The notes under the pieces: generated by a model
Seen by the model: only the letters and a program-made list of their open reading frames with translations
Told to the model about the DNA's origin: nothing
The model's database searches: none
Made by a program: the position numbers and the translations under genes
Origin: Lysinibacillus parviboronicapiens
Lineage (GTDB): Bacteria; Bacillota; Bacilli; Bacillales_A; Planococcaceae
Assembly (NCBI RefSeq): GCF_003049575.1
Contig: NZ_PYWI01000001.1
Coordinates: 310,001-374,000 of the forward strand
Direction of reading: 5' to 3'
Length of the DNA: 64,000 nt
Shown: positions 12,620 through 22,915 of the stretch, one piece after another
How positions within the stretch are numbered: the stretch's first letter is position 1
Layout of the letters: every line of letters begins with the position of its first letter

Positions 12620-13750
12620 TCATTTTCCAAAACCAATCAATAATAAGGTTTGGTTGATTAATGATTTATTTAACTGTTCACCGTAGCTACTAAATCCTGC
12701 GAGGTTCGGTAGTTGGCTTAATTCACTATTAAGCGCTGGAAATAACCGCTCCTCTTGAAACTGTAATTTTCGCAAAATACAATTACATGCAAGTACACCT
12801 TCAAGTCGATTAAATTTGCTAGTAAATGTAGCTAATGTCGTTTGTAAGGTTTCAACTGGATCCCTAGGTTCTAACAATTCCACAACAGCATCTTGGTACA
12901 CTTGACAATAAAACGCAATAGCTCCATTGGATTCAACTCGGAATGGAGAAGCAATTAATAATTCTTCATTAAAGCAACGTCCAAGTGGATTTTTCATAAA
13001 ATAACGAGGCAATTGTTGTTCACTCACGCCTAATGCTCTTGCATAAACTCTTGCCGCAGACTCATTATTAATTTCATAGACGATACGTTTTTCTGGATCA
13101 GCCTTTGTAATTTTCAATTCGATACCTGTACTTTTAAAAATATTCTCTTTTTGGATATAGAATTCGAGGTATGGTTTGATAAAAACAACGACTCCTCCTT
13201 TACCAGTTTGTTGACCGTTTAAGCTTACGATGGTTTTTTCAAATTTTTCATCATCGCCTGCTGTCCCACCAAAAATCGGAAAACCATCATGATGAAAAAT
13301 GGAATTCACAATTGACAGCATTTTTTCTTCCCCTGCAACTAAGCCCGTTGGAAAAATAAAAGCCAGCCCCTCCTTGTCAATTTGTGGACTCTCTAGACGA
13401 ATGCCTAATTTTTTTGCACTTTGTAACACCTTAGTACGATCAAAAATTGGGTACTTTTCAATATTGTTCATCAGCACAGCTTGTACTTGTCCAAAATCCT
13501 TGCTGTAACTTTGTGCACTTAAACTATGTTGTGAAAATCCTTGTGGACCAATTTCACCAGTCGTAGTGACACCCACCACATCACAATTCGAATACTTTTC
13601 GTTGAAATAGGAAGTTAATTGTTCAAAGGAATGGATTGTACTCGTAAAAAACAAAACGAGTGAAGGCTCTTTATGTAATTGTGCACTGACTTCTCTAAAT
13701 GCCTGTGCAGTATCTCGTGTTGTAGATAAAGCTGAAAGTATATCTGACAT
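12620..13750 (-). CDS. FIST-domain sensory protein
   Basis: This 376-residue soluble protein matches the FIST (N plus C) architecture: roughly residues 25-215 for FIST_N ([37 protein letters not shown]) and 225-360 for FIST_C ([35 protein letters not shown]). FIST domains are thought to bind small ligands, probably amino acids, in signal transduction. AAGGAGACATGTCCT precedes the ATG. It is followed at once by a soluble chemotaxis receptor lacking its own sensor, which suggests a two-protein receptor. The ligand cannot be predicted. Confidence 0.87.
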   Translation of the reverse strand: MSDILSALSTTRDTAQAFREVSAQLHKEPSLVLFFTSTIHSFEQLTSYFNEKYSNCDVVGVTTTGEIGPQGFSQHSLSAQSYSKDFGQVQAVLMNNIEKYPIFDRTKVLQSAKKLGIRLESPQIDKEGLAFIFPTGLVAGEEKMLSIVNSIFHHDGFPIFGGTAGDDEKFEKTIVSLNGQQTGKGGVVVFIKPYLEFYIQKENIFKSTGIELKITKADPEKRIVYEINNESAARVYARALGVSEQQLPRYFMKNPLGRCFNEELLIASPFRVESNGAIAFYCQVYQDAVVELLEPRDPVETLQTTLATFTSKFNRLEGVLACNCILRKLQFQEERLFPALNSELSQLPNLAGFSSYGEQLNKSLINQTLLLIGFGK

Positions 13751-13812
13751 AGGACATGTCTCCTTCTAGCATAATTTGTAAATATTACATAAAATAATAC
13801 TACTATAATAAA

Positions 13813-13856
13813 TAAAAAGCTATCTCTATCCTTTGACAAGTGATAGAAATAGCTTA
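13813..13856 (-). terminator. Terminator after the symporter gene
   Basis: Minus strand: AAGCTATTTCTATC pairs with GATAGAGATAGCTT across a short loop, followed by TTTTATTT. It lies just after the symporter stop codon and separates it from the FIST gene. Confidence 0.85.
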
Positions 13857-13864
13857 CATATCTC

Positions 13865-15433
13865 TTAAATAGTTTCAGATTCTTTTGAGTGTACGCGCTT
13901 CATGAAATCATTTACATCAGCTGGTACTTTTCTATCTAATAAAGACACTAAAATAACAGATAGGAAACCAACTGGGACAGTCACAATACCAGGGATTTTA
14001 AATTGTAAAAAGCTTGGTAGCGTTCCCGGAAGGAAGATCATCCACATGGATACACCCAGACCGATTATTAAGCCTGCTATTGCTCCTTTTTCTGTCATAC
14101 CTCTCCACCAAATACCTAAAATAAAGATTGGTGTAAATGTACTCGCAGCAACTGTAAACGCTAAAGCTACTAAATGACCAATCGAGGCATCTTTCACGAG
14201 TAAACCAAGCGCACCATAAAGTACACCTAAAATCACAATCGCAACCTTCCCTGCAATCACTCGTTGCTTTTGAGTAATATTTTTTTTCATGAAAGTTGCA
14301 TATAAATCATGAGCCAATGCACCAGAGCTTGTGATAAATAGTCCCGATAAATTCGAGAAGATAGCTGCAAACGCCCCTGCAATAACAAGACCAAGTAACC
14401 AATCTCCTCCAAGTGCAAGCGCAGTCGTTGGTATAACCATATTATTCCCACCGAGTACTAAATCTCGCATTATCTCTTCACTTGCCGAACCAGAAATGAA
14501 AATTGCACGACCTACAACACCTAAGTATACCGCTAGTAAGAAGAATGCACTTGCAATACCAATTGCCATTAATGCCGATTTACGAGCTGCCTTGGCACTA
14601 GGGTTTGTATAAAAGCGCAATAAAATATGTGGAAGACCAATAGTTCCTAACGCTAATCCTATAGTCATACTAATTGTTTGCCAGAAAGTAGGGAAATAAA
14701 AGCCTGTCCCTGTCCATGCGGCACCGTCAAAATTAACATCACTTCCATCTAAAGCATATGGTGACGTCCCTGTAATAGGGCCACTGAAAGAATGAATGGC
14801 GGTTAAAATTTTATCGTAATGTAAACCTCCGTACATCGCGGCAATCAACATTACTATAAACGCACCAAGACGAATCCAAAGCTCTAATGCTTGGTTGATA
14901 GTCGTTCCTTTCATACCACCTATCCCTACATAGAAAATCATAACAATACATGTAAATATAATACCGAATTCATAGGAAGTCCCAAAGAACATACTTAATA
15001 TTTGTGCCGCACCTAATAGCTGAGGTGCTGCATAGAATCCCGAAATTGCTAATACTACTAGAACAGCCGCTAGGCGTGCTCTTTTGCTATGAAAACGATA
15101 AGCTAAAAAATCTGCTACTGTAAATGCACCAAAACGTCTTAATGGACCTGCAACAAAAATAGCTAAAAGTGTTAAACCAATAGAGAAGCAGAATGCATAA
15201 TAGGCACCATCATATCCTAGTTGAAAAGTTAAACCCGCAATTCCAAGGAAAGTAGCGGCGCTTAAATAATCTCCTCCAATTGCTGAACCATTTGTAAACC
15301 ATCCGAAGCTTCGTCCCCCAACAAAGAAATCAGATGCAGTTGTATTTCTCTTTGTTAAATACGTAATGTAGACAATTGTCCCCATTAGCGCAATTGTTAA
15401 CAGCATTTTCGGTTCTAGTAAAGCTTCAATCAT
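13865..15433 (-). CDS. Sodium:solute symporter, acetate/short-chain monocarboxylate type (ActP/YwcA-like)
   Basis: This 522-residue protein has about 13 membrane segments. It carries the SSS-family N-terminal signature ASDFFVGGRSFGWFTNGSAI and GDYLSAATFLGIAG, typical of the ActP/YwcA subgroup that takes up acetate or related acids with sodium. It lies 23 bases after a DUF485 gene, a pairing known for ActP-YjcH and YwcA-YwcB. A terminator follows. An AraC-type regulator is transcribed away from the pair and probably controls it. The exact substrate is not determined. Confidence 0.9.
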   Translation of the reverse strand: MIEALLEPKMLLTIALMGTIVYITYLTKRNTTASDFFVGGRSFGWFTNGSAIGGDYLSAATFLGIAGLTFQLGYDGAYYAFCFSIGLTLLAIFVAGPLRRFGAFTVADFLAYRFHSKRARLAAVLVVLAISGFYAAPQLLGAAQILSMFFGTSYEFGIIFTCIVMIFYVGIGGMKGTTINQALELWIRLGAFIVMLIAAMYGGLHYDKILTAIHSFSGPITGTSPYALDGSDVNFDGAAWTGTGFYFPTFWQTISMTIGLALGTIGLPHILLRFYTNPSAKAARKSALMAIGIASAFFLLAVYLGVVGRAIFISGSASEEIMRDLVLGGNNMVIPTTALALGGDWLLGLVIAGAFAAIFSNLSGLFITSSGALAHDLYATFMKKNITQKQRVIAGKVAIVILGVLYGALGLLVKDASIGHLVALAFTVAASTFTPIFILGIWWRGMTEKGAIAGLIIGLGVSMWMIFLPGTLPSFLQFKIPGIVTVPVGFLSVILVSLLDRKVPADVNDFMKRVHSKESETI

Positions 15434-15456
15434 TCAACATACCCCCTTTGGTCAAA

Positions 15457-15786
15457 CTATTTATTTGTCATTTCGTACTTCTTTAAACGCTTTTCATACA
15501 ATGTCGTATGCACGTAGGCAATAACGAAAGCCATTGCCATCATCACAACTGTTGTTACAAACCAAGTGACTGTCATCCCGCCCCAAATTTTCTTAAAAGC
15601 GAAGTCAGGTGCAAACCAGTTCATAACCGGAATGCTAAAAATAAAAATGAAATAAAGTACAGTTAAACCCAAACCAGTTGTAAACTCATCTTTCATAATT
15701 TTATTTGTCGTCGAATCCAATGGTGGTAAATCTTTTACATCAACCGTTCCAGCTTCAACATAATCGTAATCATGACTCCCAGCCAT
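15457..15786 (-). CDS. DUF485 small membrane protein, symporter partner (YwcB-like)
   Basis: This 109-residue protein has two membrane segments (about residues 40-62 and 75-98), with the family-like FTTGLGLTVLYFIFIF and VMMAMAFVIAYVHTTLYEKRL. DUF485 proteins (YjcH/YwcB) are encoded directly upstream of acetate-type SSS symporters, and that is the case here. They are presumed to be accessory subunits. It is the first gene of the two-gene minus-strand unit whose promoter must lie in 15787-15975. Confidence 0.88.
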   Translation of the reverse strand: MAGSHDYDYVEAGTVDVKDLPPLDSTTNKIMKDEFTTGLGLTVLYFIFIFSIPVMNWFAPDFAFKKIWGGMTVTWFVTTVVMMAMAFVIAYVHTTLYEKRLKKYEMTNK

Positions 15787-15975
15787 ATTTCTAACCCCCT
15801 TTTGTATATGTGAATAATTATCTGAAATTTCAAATTATTATTCACTACAACTATTCTATTCTATTTAGAAAATAATATAGTTACAAAATATTGCTGTATT
15901 AGTACAAAATAGTACTATATTAAGTTAAAATATTTCTAATATTCCTTTTTCATTTTTGCAGTTAGAAAGGGGCAG
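15787..15975. promoter_or_regulatory. Divergent control region between the symporter pair and the AraC-type gene
   Basis: This AT-rich 189-base gap must hold promoters in both directions. Repeated AGTAC/TATTAGTAC-like blocks occur at about 15896-15925 and could be regulator half-sites, but no definite operator can be called. Confidence 0.4.
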
Positions 15976-17208
15976 TTGATCATTTTAAACGTTGTATGGT
16001 ACGTTGAGAATTCAGTTGAAAAACAGCACATGATGGGTTGGCTAGAGGAATTTCTCCCTAATACGTTTGTTGTTTGTGAAGAACGAGCTGCTAACGAAGT
16101 GGCAATTTTCGTCTGCGAAATTAACCGCTTATTTGATTGGGTGAAGGTAAATCGTTTAAAGAGAAATTATCCTAACAGTATCATTGTCCCAATTGTTGCA
16201 GTACACTTAACCTATTCAACCGGCATTGCCATTGAATTAAATTTACAGGCGCTTCTCATAAAGCCTTTGCAGAAGCAAAAATTTTTACGAATTGTAAAAA
16301 AGCTCTTTACATCCTTTAAGGAAAAGCAGGCGCATACACTTACCATGCTTGAACTGTCACAGCAAATTGCGCAAGATCATACGTCTCCATTTCGTGAAGC
16401 TTTTTTGAGGCGATTGATTCGTGGTGAAATCGAAAACGAACAAGAGATTATACAAGCTTCCTCGTTTGTATCAACGGACTGTATACCAAATCTCGTCTTT
16501 TTGATTCAAGGTTATATTGATGTGAATCATAATCGCCCAGTACCTGAAGATGCAAGTAGTGTAATTACAAATGTCTTTCGTCAGTATTTTGCCGATAAAG
16601 CACCGCTGTCTTTTTTAAATTTTGAACGTTACTTATTGCTATTGATGCGTATTCCCAATGACTATACTTCATTTAAACATTGGGCTGAGGGCGTACTTTG
16701 TTTGCATGAGGTTATAGAAGTTTTGAAAAAAGACCATAGTATTCATCTATTTATAGGGATTGGTGGGGTATTTAACCAATCCCTACAAGTGAAGGAATCC
16801 TATAGTCAAGCAAGAAAAGCACGAAGAAAACCACCAGTTGATAATATTCATATCCGATTTTACGAGGATTTAACAAAGCATGAACAGCTTCAAAAAGCCC
16901 TCCACTATATAGAGGAGCATTATGATAAACAAATAACGATCAGCGATGTTGCTAATTACATTAACTTTAGTTCCACCCATTTTAGCCGGTTGTTTAAAAA
17001 AGAAACGGGACGCAATTTTGTAGATTATGTGGCCTTTACACGTATCATTAAAACACTCCCCTTTTTGCGAAAATACGATTATACTATTGAAAAGATTTCC
17101 GCAAGTTCTGGCTTTAATACACCTAATTATTACAGCCTTACTTTTAAAAAATACGTTGGACTTTCACCAACTGAATACCGTAATACCAAGGAAATTTTAT
17201 TTAAATAA
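15976..17208 (+). CDS. AraC-family transcriptional regulator with a divergent receiver-like N-terminus
   Basis: This 410-residue protein has an AraC-type double helix-turn-helix at about residues 305-405 (ITISDVANYINFSSTHFSRL, then YYSLTFKKYVGLSPTEYR). The first 110 residues are similar in size and secondary pattern to a response-regulator receiver (ending LLIKPLQKQKFLRIVKKL, like the KPL of receivers), but I do not see the acidic cluster and phospho-acceptor Asp clearly. The TTG start at 15976 follows AGAAAGGGG. It is divergent from the DUF485-symporter pair, with 189 bases between, and likely regulates it. No partner kinase is adjacent. Confidence 0.82.
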   Translation: MIILNVVWYVENSVEKQHMMGWLEEFLPNTFVVCEERAANEVAIFVCEINRLFDWVKVNRLKRNYPNSIIVPIVAVHLTYSTGIAIELNLQALLIKPLQKQKFLRIVKKLFTSFKEKQAHTLTMLELSQQIAQDHTSPFREAFLRRLIRGEIENEQEIIQASSFVSTDCIPNLVFLIQGYIDVNHNRPVPEDASSVITNVFRQYFADKAPLSFLNFERYLLLLMRIPNDYTSFKHWAEGVLCLHEVIEVLKKDHSIHLFIGIGGVFNQSLQVKESYSQARKARRKPPVDNIHIRFYEDLTKHEQLQKALHYIEEHYDKQITISDVANYINFSSTHFSRLFKKETGRNFVDYVAFTRIIKTLPFLRKYDYTIEKISASSGFNTPNYYSLTFKKYVGLSPTEYRNTKEILFK

Positions 17209-17324
17209 AAAGTTCTCTGTAGCCGATAATATTCGCGTCATTGCCCCCCACAAAAATAAATTACTTCTTTCGCTCGAGGGTTTAGACCTTGAGCTTAAGA
17301 CGCGAAGTAATGAAACAACATACA

Positions 17325-17363
17325 TAAAAAAATGAGCAGCCGATTAACATCGAGCTGCTCATT
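17325..17363 (-). terminator. Terminator downstream of ileS
   Basis: Minus strand: AATGAGCAGC, a loop, then GCTGCTCATT followed by TTTTTATG. The arms are a perfect 10 bases. It lies about 80 bases after the ileS stop codon. Confidence 0.88.
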
Positions 17364-17440
17364 CCATCTTTTAAATGGACAATTTCATCCCGTTAAGGGA
17401 CTGTTATCTTAAGGATGATTGTTGTATTTACTTTAGCTTA

Positions 17441-20209
17441 TTATACGTAATACTTTTCCACTACTTCTGCACAACGTGCACAAACTGTTGGATGTGCTTC
17501 GTTCGAACCGACTGTTGGTGAAATTGACCAACAACGCTCACATTTCTCACCTGTAGCTTTCTCTACAACGATGGATGCATGCTCAAAAGCCAATGCTTCA
17601 GCAGTAGCCGCTTCAAATGGTGCTACCTCAAAGTCAGACACGATTGATAGTTGTGCAAAGTCAATATTTGCATCGTTCAATAATGCTGAAATATCTTCTT
17701 TTGCATATACTGTTACTTTTGCTTCTAGAGATTTACCAATTGTTTTGGCATTACGTGCTTCCTCTAATGCTTTTAAAATGTCATCGCGTATGTCGATTAT
17801 TGCTTCCCATTTTGTGCGCAGACTTTCGAAGTTTTCTTGCTCCTCAACCTCTGGGAAATCAGTTAATTGAACAGATACTTCTTCTACCAAGCCTTGCTCG
17901 AATAAATAAGACCAAATCTCATCTGTTGTATGCGGAATAATTGGTGTCATAACTCTTACTAATGTCATTAATGTATCATAAATAACGGATTGCATTGCAC
18001 GACGATCTTTATTGTCATGACCTTCAATGTATACTACGTCTTTCGCGATGTCTAAGTAGAAAGAAGATAACTCAACAGCGACAAAGTTATTGATTGCATG
18101 GTATACAGCTGCAAAATCATAACGGTCATAAGCCGCGCGCACAGTTTTTAAGATGTCTTGCAAGCGCATGTATACATATTGGTCCATTTCACGTAAATCT
18201 GCATATGCTACGCGGTCAGTCTGTGGATTGAAATCGGCAATATTCCCATGTAAGAAACGGAATGTATTACGGATTTTACGGTATACTTCTGAAACTTGCT
18301 TTAACATATCCATTGAAATACGTACATCGGCTGTGTAGTCAACAGATGCTACCCACAAACGTAAAATATCTGCACCATATTGATCCATCACTTTTTGTGG
18401 AATAATAACATTGCCGAGTGATTTACTCATTTTACGTCCTTCACCATCAAGCACAAAACCATGTGTTAGTAGCCCTTTATATGGTGCATAGCCATTAATT
18501 GCTACTGAAGTAATTAATGAAGAGTTAAACCAGCCACGATGTTGGTCAGAACCTTCTAAATAAAGATCAGCAGGATATTTCATTCCACGTTCTACTAGAA
18601 CACCTTGGTGAGACGAACCTGAGTCAAACCATACGTCCATAATATCGTTTTCTTTTGTGAACTCACCATTCGGGCTTCCTGGGTGTGTGAACCCTTCTGG
18701 TAGTAACTCTTTTGCCGACTTTTGGAACCAAATATTTGAGCCATGCTCACGGAACAGTGCAGAAATGCGTGCGATTGTTTCTGGCGTTATAATTGGCTCA
18801 CCATTTTCAGCATAGAAAATTGGAATTGGCACACCCCATGCACGTTGACGAGAAATAACCCAGTCCCCACGGTCGCGAATCATGTTATAAAGACGTGTTT
18901 CGCCCCAAGCTGGTGTAAATGTTGTTGATTTTACAGCTGCTAGTAACTCATCGCGGAATGCATCGATTGACGCAAACCATTGTGGTGTAGCACGATAAAT
19001 AACTGGTTTTTTCGTACGCCAATCATGTGGATAAGAGTGCGTAAAGAAATCTAATTTTTCTAGTGCTCCGACTTCAGCTAATCGCTCAGTCACCATCTTG
19101 TTTGCATCATTATAGAAGACACCTTCAAAACCTGGCGCTTCATCTGTATAACAACCACGATTATCAACTGGGCTAAGAATTGGTAAATCATATAATTTAC
19201 CAATATTATAGTCATCTTCCCCGTGTCCAGTAGCTGTATGAACACATCCAGTCCCAGCTTCAGCAGTTACATGCTCGCCCACCATGACAAGTGATTCTCG
19301 GTCATAGAATGGATGTTGTGCTACCAGGCGATCCAACGCTTCCCCTTTTACTTCCTGGACAACTTCATATGTTTCCCACTCAAGCTCTTTTGCAATTGTT
19401 TCCAATAATTCTTTCGCAATAATGAATTTTTTATCTGCAACTGCTACAACTACATAGATAAATTCTGGGTTTAACGAAATCCCTAAATTTGCCGGAATTG
19501 TCCAAGGAGTTGTTGTCCAGATGATGAATTTTGCATCAGCTGGTACAATACCTTTTGCATCTTTAATCGCAAAGCTTACATAAATAGAGGCCGATTTTAC
19601 ATCCTTATATTCGATTTCTGCTTCTGCAAGTGCGGATTCAGAAGAAGGTGACCAATATACTGGTTTTAACCCTTTATAAATGTATCCTTTTTCCGCCATC
19701 TGACCGAATACTTCAATTTGGCGAGCTTCAAATGCTGGCTTTAATGTAATATATGGGTTTTCCCAATCACCACGAACACCTAAACGACGGAATTGTGCAC
19801 GTTGGTTGTCAATTTGTTCATAAGCATATTGCTCACATAATTCACGGAAATCTGCAACTGACATTTCTTTACGTTTAACACCTTTGTTTGTTAACGCTTG
19901 CTCAATTGGTAAACCATGTGTATCCCAGCCAGGAATATAGTTAACATGGTAGCCTGTCATAGAACGATGGCGTGTAATCATATCTTTTAACACTTTATTT
20001 AAAGCATGACCGATATGAATATCTCCATTTGCATAAGGAGGACCGTCATGCAACACATACTCTGGACGACCTACTGTACGCTCCATCTGTAGTTTATTGA
20101 TGTCCAATCCATTCCATTTATCTTGCATCTTCGGTTCATTTGCCGGTAAATTTCCGCGCATTGGGAAATCCGTTTTCGGCATTAATAAGGTTTCTTTATA
20201 TTCAACCAT
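17441..20209 (-). CDS. ileS: Isoleucine-tRNA ligase
   Basis: This class I aminoacyl-tRNA synthetase of about 922 residues charges tRNA-Ile. The HIGH motif is in [17 protein letters not shown] near residue 57, the KMSKS loop is [10 protein letters not shown] near 590, and the C-terminal zinc site has CERCW and CARC cysteine pairs. The ATG at 20207-20209 is preceded by AGAGGAGGAATTACAC. A start 12 codons earlier would lie inside the leader and lacks a ribosome site. Expression is under the T-box just upstream. It is the bacterial type 1 form and nothing essential is missing. Confidence 0.97.
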   Translation of the reverse strand: MVEYKETLLMPKTDFPMRGNLPANEPKMQDKWNGLDINKLQMERTVGRPEYVLHDGPPYANGDIHIGHALNKVLKDMITRHRSMTGYHVNYIPGWDTHGLPIEQALTNKGVKRKEMSVADFRELCEQYAYEQIDNQRAQFRRLGVRGDWENPYITLKPAFEARQIEVFGQMAEKGYIYKGLKPVYWSPSSESALAEAEIEYKDVKSASIYVSFAIKDAKGIVPADAKFIIWTTTPWTIPANLGISLNPEFIYVVVAVADKKFIIAKELLETIAKELEWETYEVVQEVKGEALDRLVAQHPFYDRESLVMVGEHVTAEAGTGCVHTATGHGEDDYNIGKLYDLPILSPVDNRGCYTDEAPGFEGVFYNDANKMVTERLAEVGALEKLDFFTHSYPHDWRTKKPVIYRATPQWFASIDAFRDELLAAVKSTTFTPAWGETRLYNMIRDRGDWVISRQRAWGVPIPIFYAENGEPIITPETIARISALFREHGSNIWFQKSAKELLPEGFTHPGSPNGEFTKENDIMDVWFDSGSSHQGVLVERGMKYPADLYLEGSDQHRGWFNSSLITSVAINGYAPYKGLLTHGFVLDGEGRKMSKSLGNVIIPQKVMDQYGADILRLWVASVDYTADVRISMDMLKQVSEVYRKIRNTFRFLHGNIADFNPQTDRVAYADLREMDQYVYMRLQDILKTVRAAYDRYDFAAVYHAINNFVAVELSSFYLDIAKDVVYIEGHDNKDRRAMQSVIYDTLMTLVRVMTPIIPHTTDEIWSYLFEQGLVEEVSVQLTDFPEVEEQENFESLRTKWEAIIDIRDDILKALEEARNAKTIGKSLEAKVTVYAKEDISALLNDANIDFAQLSIVSDFEVAPFEAATAEALAFEHASIVVEKATGEKCERCWSISPTVGSNEAHPTVCARCAEVVEKYYV

Positions 20210-20243
20210 GTGTAATTCCTCCTCTATTTTTTTGCAAACAAAC

Positions 20244-20282
20244 AAAAAAGCCCCTCAATCCCTAAAAAGGGACGAGAAGCTT
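20244..20282 (-). terminator. T-box terminator arm before ileS
   Basis: Minus strand: AGCTTCTCGTCCCT and AGGGATTGAGGGGCT form the stem, followed by TTTTTTG. It is the conditional terminator of the T-box. Confidence 0.88.
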
Positions 20283-20513
20283 TGACTCGCGGTACCACCC
20301 TAGTTGCAGTACATAAAAGTACTGCCTCTTGAATGCACGTTAACGTCATGCGCCCCGAAATAACTTACTAATCGTTCAGTTATTTAGCTCAGGAGTGATG
20401 TTCTTTGTTAATTGATTGTTTGGGCTCCCACTATCCCCAAATCGCTTCACTACGCCTAACAAATACTGTCTCCATCTTTGCCTGTATGCATATCTGTTCA
20501 AAATAATTACTAT
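20244..20513 (-). promoter_or_regulatory. T-box riboswitch of ileS
   Basis: The 14-base T-box sequence AGGGTGGTACCGCG is at 20288-20301 (minus). Its GGTA portion pairs with uncharged tRNA-Ile. A terminator follows at 20244-20282. A probable specifier codon ATC, followed by the usual A, lies at 20397-20399 within GAACATCACTCC. AGTA-like and stem I features occur at about 20440-20480. Uncharged tRNA-Ile would favour the antiterminator and switch on ileS. Confidence 0.93.
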
Positions 20514-20519
20514 TACAAT

Positions 20520-20548
20520 AGTATATGAAAATCCATCATTGACGTCAA
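20520..20548 (-). promoter_or_regulatory. Sigma-A promoter of the ileS T-box transcript
   Basis: Minus strand: TTGACG (20543-20548), a 17-base spacer, and TATACT (20520-20525). Transcription would begin near 20513. Both hexamers and the spacing are identical to the pyr operon promoter. Confidence 0.85.
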
Positions 20549-20619
20549 GTCTAACTGATTTATTTAGTAAATGATTACCAACTCTAAATTGCGGATAAAT
20601 ATCGCCAGTGTGGATTTGT

Positions 20620-21144
20620 CTAAACTTCGTCAGATTCCTGCGCTTCTTCAACAGACGATTGAATTTCTGTTAAATCAATATCATATTGTAACAAATGATC
20701 CCAATCATCTGCATTTAATAGATCAAGTTGTGCTTCCACAAGCATTTTAAATCGATTACGGAAAACCTTTGATTGTTTTTTCAGCTCATCAATTTCAATT
20801 GTCACTTTACGAGCTTTTGTTAAAGCCTCATTGATAATGCGATCGGCATTTTTCTCTGCTTCTTTGACAATTAGTTTTGCTTCTTTTTGTGAATTTCTTC
20901 GGACTTCATCAGCGGCCTCTTGAGCCACCACAATTGATTTTTGTAATGTTTCTTCTAACGAACTGAAATATCTTGCTTGTTCTAAAGACATTTCTAGCTG
21001 CTTGTCGACTTCCTTTTTTTCTCGCAATAAAATTTCATAATCTTTGATGATCTGATCTAAAAATTCATTTACTTCATCTTCTGCATAACCTCTAAAAGAT
21101 TTTGTAAACTCCTTATTATGTATATCAATAGGTGATAATGGCAT
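20620..21144 (-). CDS. divIVA: Cell-pole / septum placement protein DivIVA
   Basis: This protein of about 174 residues has the lipid-binding N-terminus MPLSPIDIHNKEFTKSFRGY (conserved F and a basic residue at the dimer tip). A long coiled coil runs from about 30 to 150. It recognises negatively curved membrane at septa and poles, positions Min proteins and helps anchor the origin in sporulation. The start at 21142-21144 has AAAGGAGAGAAGG upstream; a longer frame extends 20 codons farther without support. It lies downstream of ylmH as in Bacillus, and the ileS T-box promoter begins after it. Confidence 0.96.
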   Translation of the reverse strand: MPLSPIDIHNKEFTKSFRGYAEDEVNEFLDQIIKDYEILLREKKEVDKQLEMSLEQARYFSSLEETLQKSIVVAQEAADEVRRNSQKEAKLIVKEAEKNADRIINEALTKARKVTIEIDELKKQSKVFRNRFKMLVEAQLDLLNADDWDHLLQYDIDLTEIQSSVEEAQESDEV

Positions 21145-21239
21145 ACAATCCTTCTCTCCTTTACATGTACATTCGTTCTTCCTATTATACAATTGTTCCA
21201 ACAACTTAGCAGTATAAATTAATGAATTTTACTTGATTT

Positions 21240-22028
21240 TTAGCTTTTTTGGGCCAATCGACCGATTTGCAAGCGAATTTTATCTTTTTTTGTACGGCCT
21301 TCTGTCATAAGTATTTTCACACGACCACTTCCTCGTACTGACAATATATCGCCTTCTTGTAATTCGAAAGCAACTGACTCTCGTTCCGTCCAATTTACTC
21401 GTACTTTCTTTCCTGTTATAAGTGCCTGTGCCTTTTGGCGAGACACCTTTAATACACTAGCAATAATGACATCTATACGCATGGAAGAAACCGTATATGA
21501 CTCTTCCACCCATTCATCCTCATTTTGAATGAGGGGTTCTATCTCTTTCATCGACTCGACATGTACTTTAACCTTACCAATGCCCGTTAAATGAAGACGG
21601 ACATAATCTGCAACCTCATCGGCGACTACAAATTGTACTTGATGTTCATTCACGCGAATATCACCAAATTTAGCGCGATCTAGCCCTAATGACAATAGTG
21701 CACCGAGTACATCTGGATGACGTAATTGTATGAACTTAGCAGGATAATGAATGGTAAAAACCGTTAGTTGATAGTCCTCTAATTGCGGTTCAAAATAAGC
21801 TGGAAAGATAAGCATACGTTGACGTTCTGCCTCATGAAAAAGACCGGCACTCATGGTTTTTAGCGCATCGCCTTGACCAATAATCGACATCACTATAAAA
21901 CGTTGTCGTGGGTCTAGAAAATCAGTCAGTTTTGGAGCATAACGATCCTCTACCTCACGTTGCCAACTTACTACCTGTTCGATGAAAGGCTGCTCGTCCT
22001 TTCTAAAATGTTGTATTAAATGCTCCAT
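21240..22028 (-). CDS. ylmH: S4-domain RNA-binding protein YlmH
   Basis: This protein of about 262 residues has an N-terminal YlmH-type domain (FLDPRQRFIVMSIIGQ, FPAYFEPQ) and a C-terminal S4 RNA-binding domain at about 180-245 (MRIDVIIASVLKVSRQKAQA). YlmH is reported in Bacillus to act in ribosome rescue or quality control; it was earlier linked to cell division by gene position. The ATG at 22026-22028 follows GAGGTGAATACC; a GTG three codons upstream overlaps that site and is less likely. Confidence 0.93.
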   Translation of the reverse strand: MEHLIQHFRKDEQPFIEQVVSWQREVEDRYAPKLTDFLDPRQRFIVMSIIGQGDALKTMSAGLFHEAERQRMLIFPAYFEPQLEDYQLTVFTIHYPAKFIQLRHPDVLGALLSLGLDRAKFGDIRVNEHQVQFVVADEVADYVRLHLTGIGKVKVHVESMKEIEPLIQNEDEWVEESYTVSSMRIDVIIASVLKVSRQKAQALITGKKVRVNWTERESVAFELQEGDILSVRGSGRVKILMTEGRTKKDKIRLQIGRLAQKS

Positions 22029-22086
22029 GGTATTCACCTCATTTATCCTTTTACTACTGATGCTAAACTTAGTATTTCCCAGTTAA

Positions 22087-22117
22087 ACAAAAAATCCCCA
22101 CCAACTGTGAGGATTTT
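22087..22117 (-). terminator. Terminator between ylmG and ylmH
   Basis: Minus strand: AAATCCTCAC and GTGGGGATTT (one G-U pair) around AGTTG, followed by a T run. It lies immediately after the ylmG stop and would partly insulate ylmH. Confidence 0.75.
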
Positions 22118-22120
22118 CGT

Positions 22121-22399
22121 CTAAAACATTAAATATATTTTTTGAATCACAATGAAAAGACCATTTTGAATAAAATTCAACAGGAAAATTGCCACAATTG
22201 GAGAAATATCAATCATACCGATTGGCGGAATAAACTTCCTGAAAATCCCTAAATACGGTTCACACACTTTTTCAAGCATACGACCAATTGATGAGTTTTG
22301 TGCCGCTGGTATCCAAGACATTAAAATATATGCAACTAGCATAAAAGAATACACCTTAAATGCTATTGACACATAATACATTATTACATATAAAGTCAT
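22121..22399 (-). CDS. ylmG: YggT-family membrane protein YlmG
   Basis: This 92-residue protein has two membrane helices (about 8-28 and 70-90) separated by the YggT-type segment LMSWIPAAQNSSIGRMLEKV and a PYLGIFRKFIPP stretch. The family is found next to sepF in many bacteria and is linked to membrane or septum organisation; the biochemical role is unknown. It follows sepF by 21 bases. Confidence 0.93.
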   Translation of the reverse strand: MTLYVIMYYVSIAFKVYSFMLVAYILMSWIPAAQNSSIGRMLEKVCEPYLGIFRKFIPPIGMIDISPIVAIFLLNFIQNGLFIVIQKIYLMF

Positions 22400-22420
22400 A
22401 TAAACTACAATCCTCGCTCT

Positions 22421-22915
22421 TTAATTATCGTCTAAAATAAAATTTGAAATTTCGCCAGATACTTCTACATTATCCGGTGTACAAAGGAATATATCTTTTC
22501 CGATGCGTTGTATATCACCGCCAAGTGCATAAACGGTGCCGCTTAGAAAATCGATAATTCGTACACCTTGCTCACGATCTATACGTTGTAAATTGACTAT
22601 TGTAGCACGTTTGTTTTTTAAGTTTTCCGCAATATCCTGGGCCTCGGCATAAACTCTTGGTTCTACTAATACAACTTTTGCACCTTTCGAATTCATCGCT
22701 GCTTGTAAACTGACAATATTATTATTGGCAGAGGCACTTTGTGGAACAATTTCATGAATCGGTGCCTTACGTTCTTTTATGATCTTTTTAGATTTAGCTG
22801 CATGAATCGGTTGTTGTTGCACGGGTTGTTGCTGTTGAATAGGAGCTTGCGTGATTTCTTCTTCTATTTCTTCTTCAAGATAAAAGAAGTTTTTAATTTT
22901 ATTTTTCATGCTCAT
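22421..22915 (-). CDS. sepF: Cell division protein SepF
   Basis: This protein of about 164 residues has an N-terminal amphipathic membrane-binding helix ([19 protein letters not shown]), a glutamine-rich linker ([18 protein letters not shown]) and the C-terminal SepF fold (about 80-160, [20 protein letters not shown], then [17 protein letters not shown]). SepF bundles FtsZ and tethers it to the membrane, backing up FtsA. The start at 22913-22915 follows AGAGGGGAACAGG. It overlaps the end of ylmE by 17 bases, so the two are coupled. Confidence 0.95.
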   Translation of the reverse strand: MSMKNKIKNFFYLEEEIEEEITQAPIQQQQPVQQQPIHAAKSKKIIKERKAPIHEIVPQSASANNNIVSLQAAMNSKGAKVVLVEPRVYAEAQDIAENLKNKRATIVNLQRIDREQGVRIIDFLSGTVYALGGDIQRIGKDIFLCTPDNVEVSGEISNFILDDN

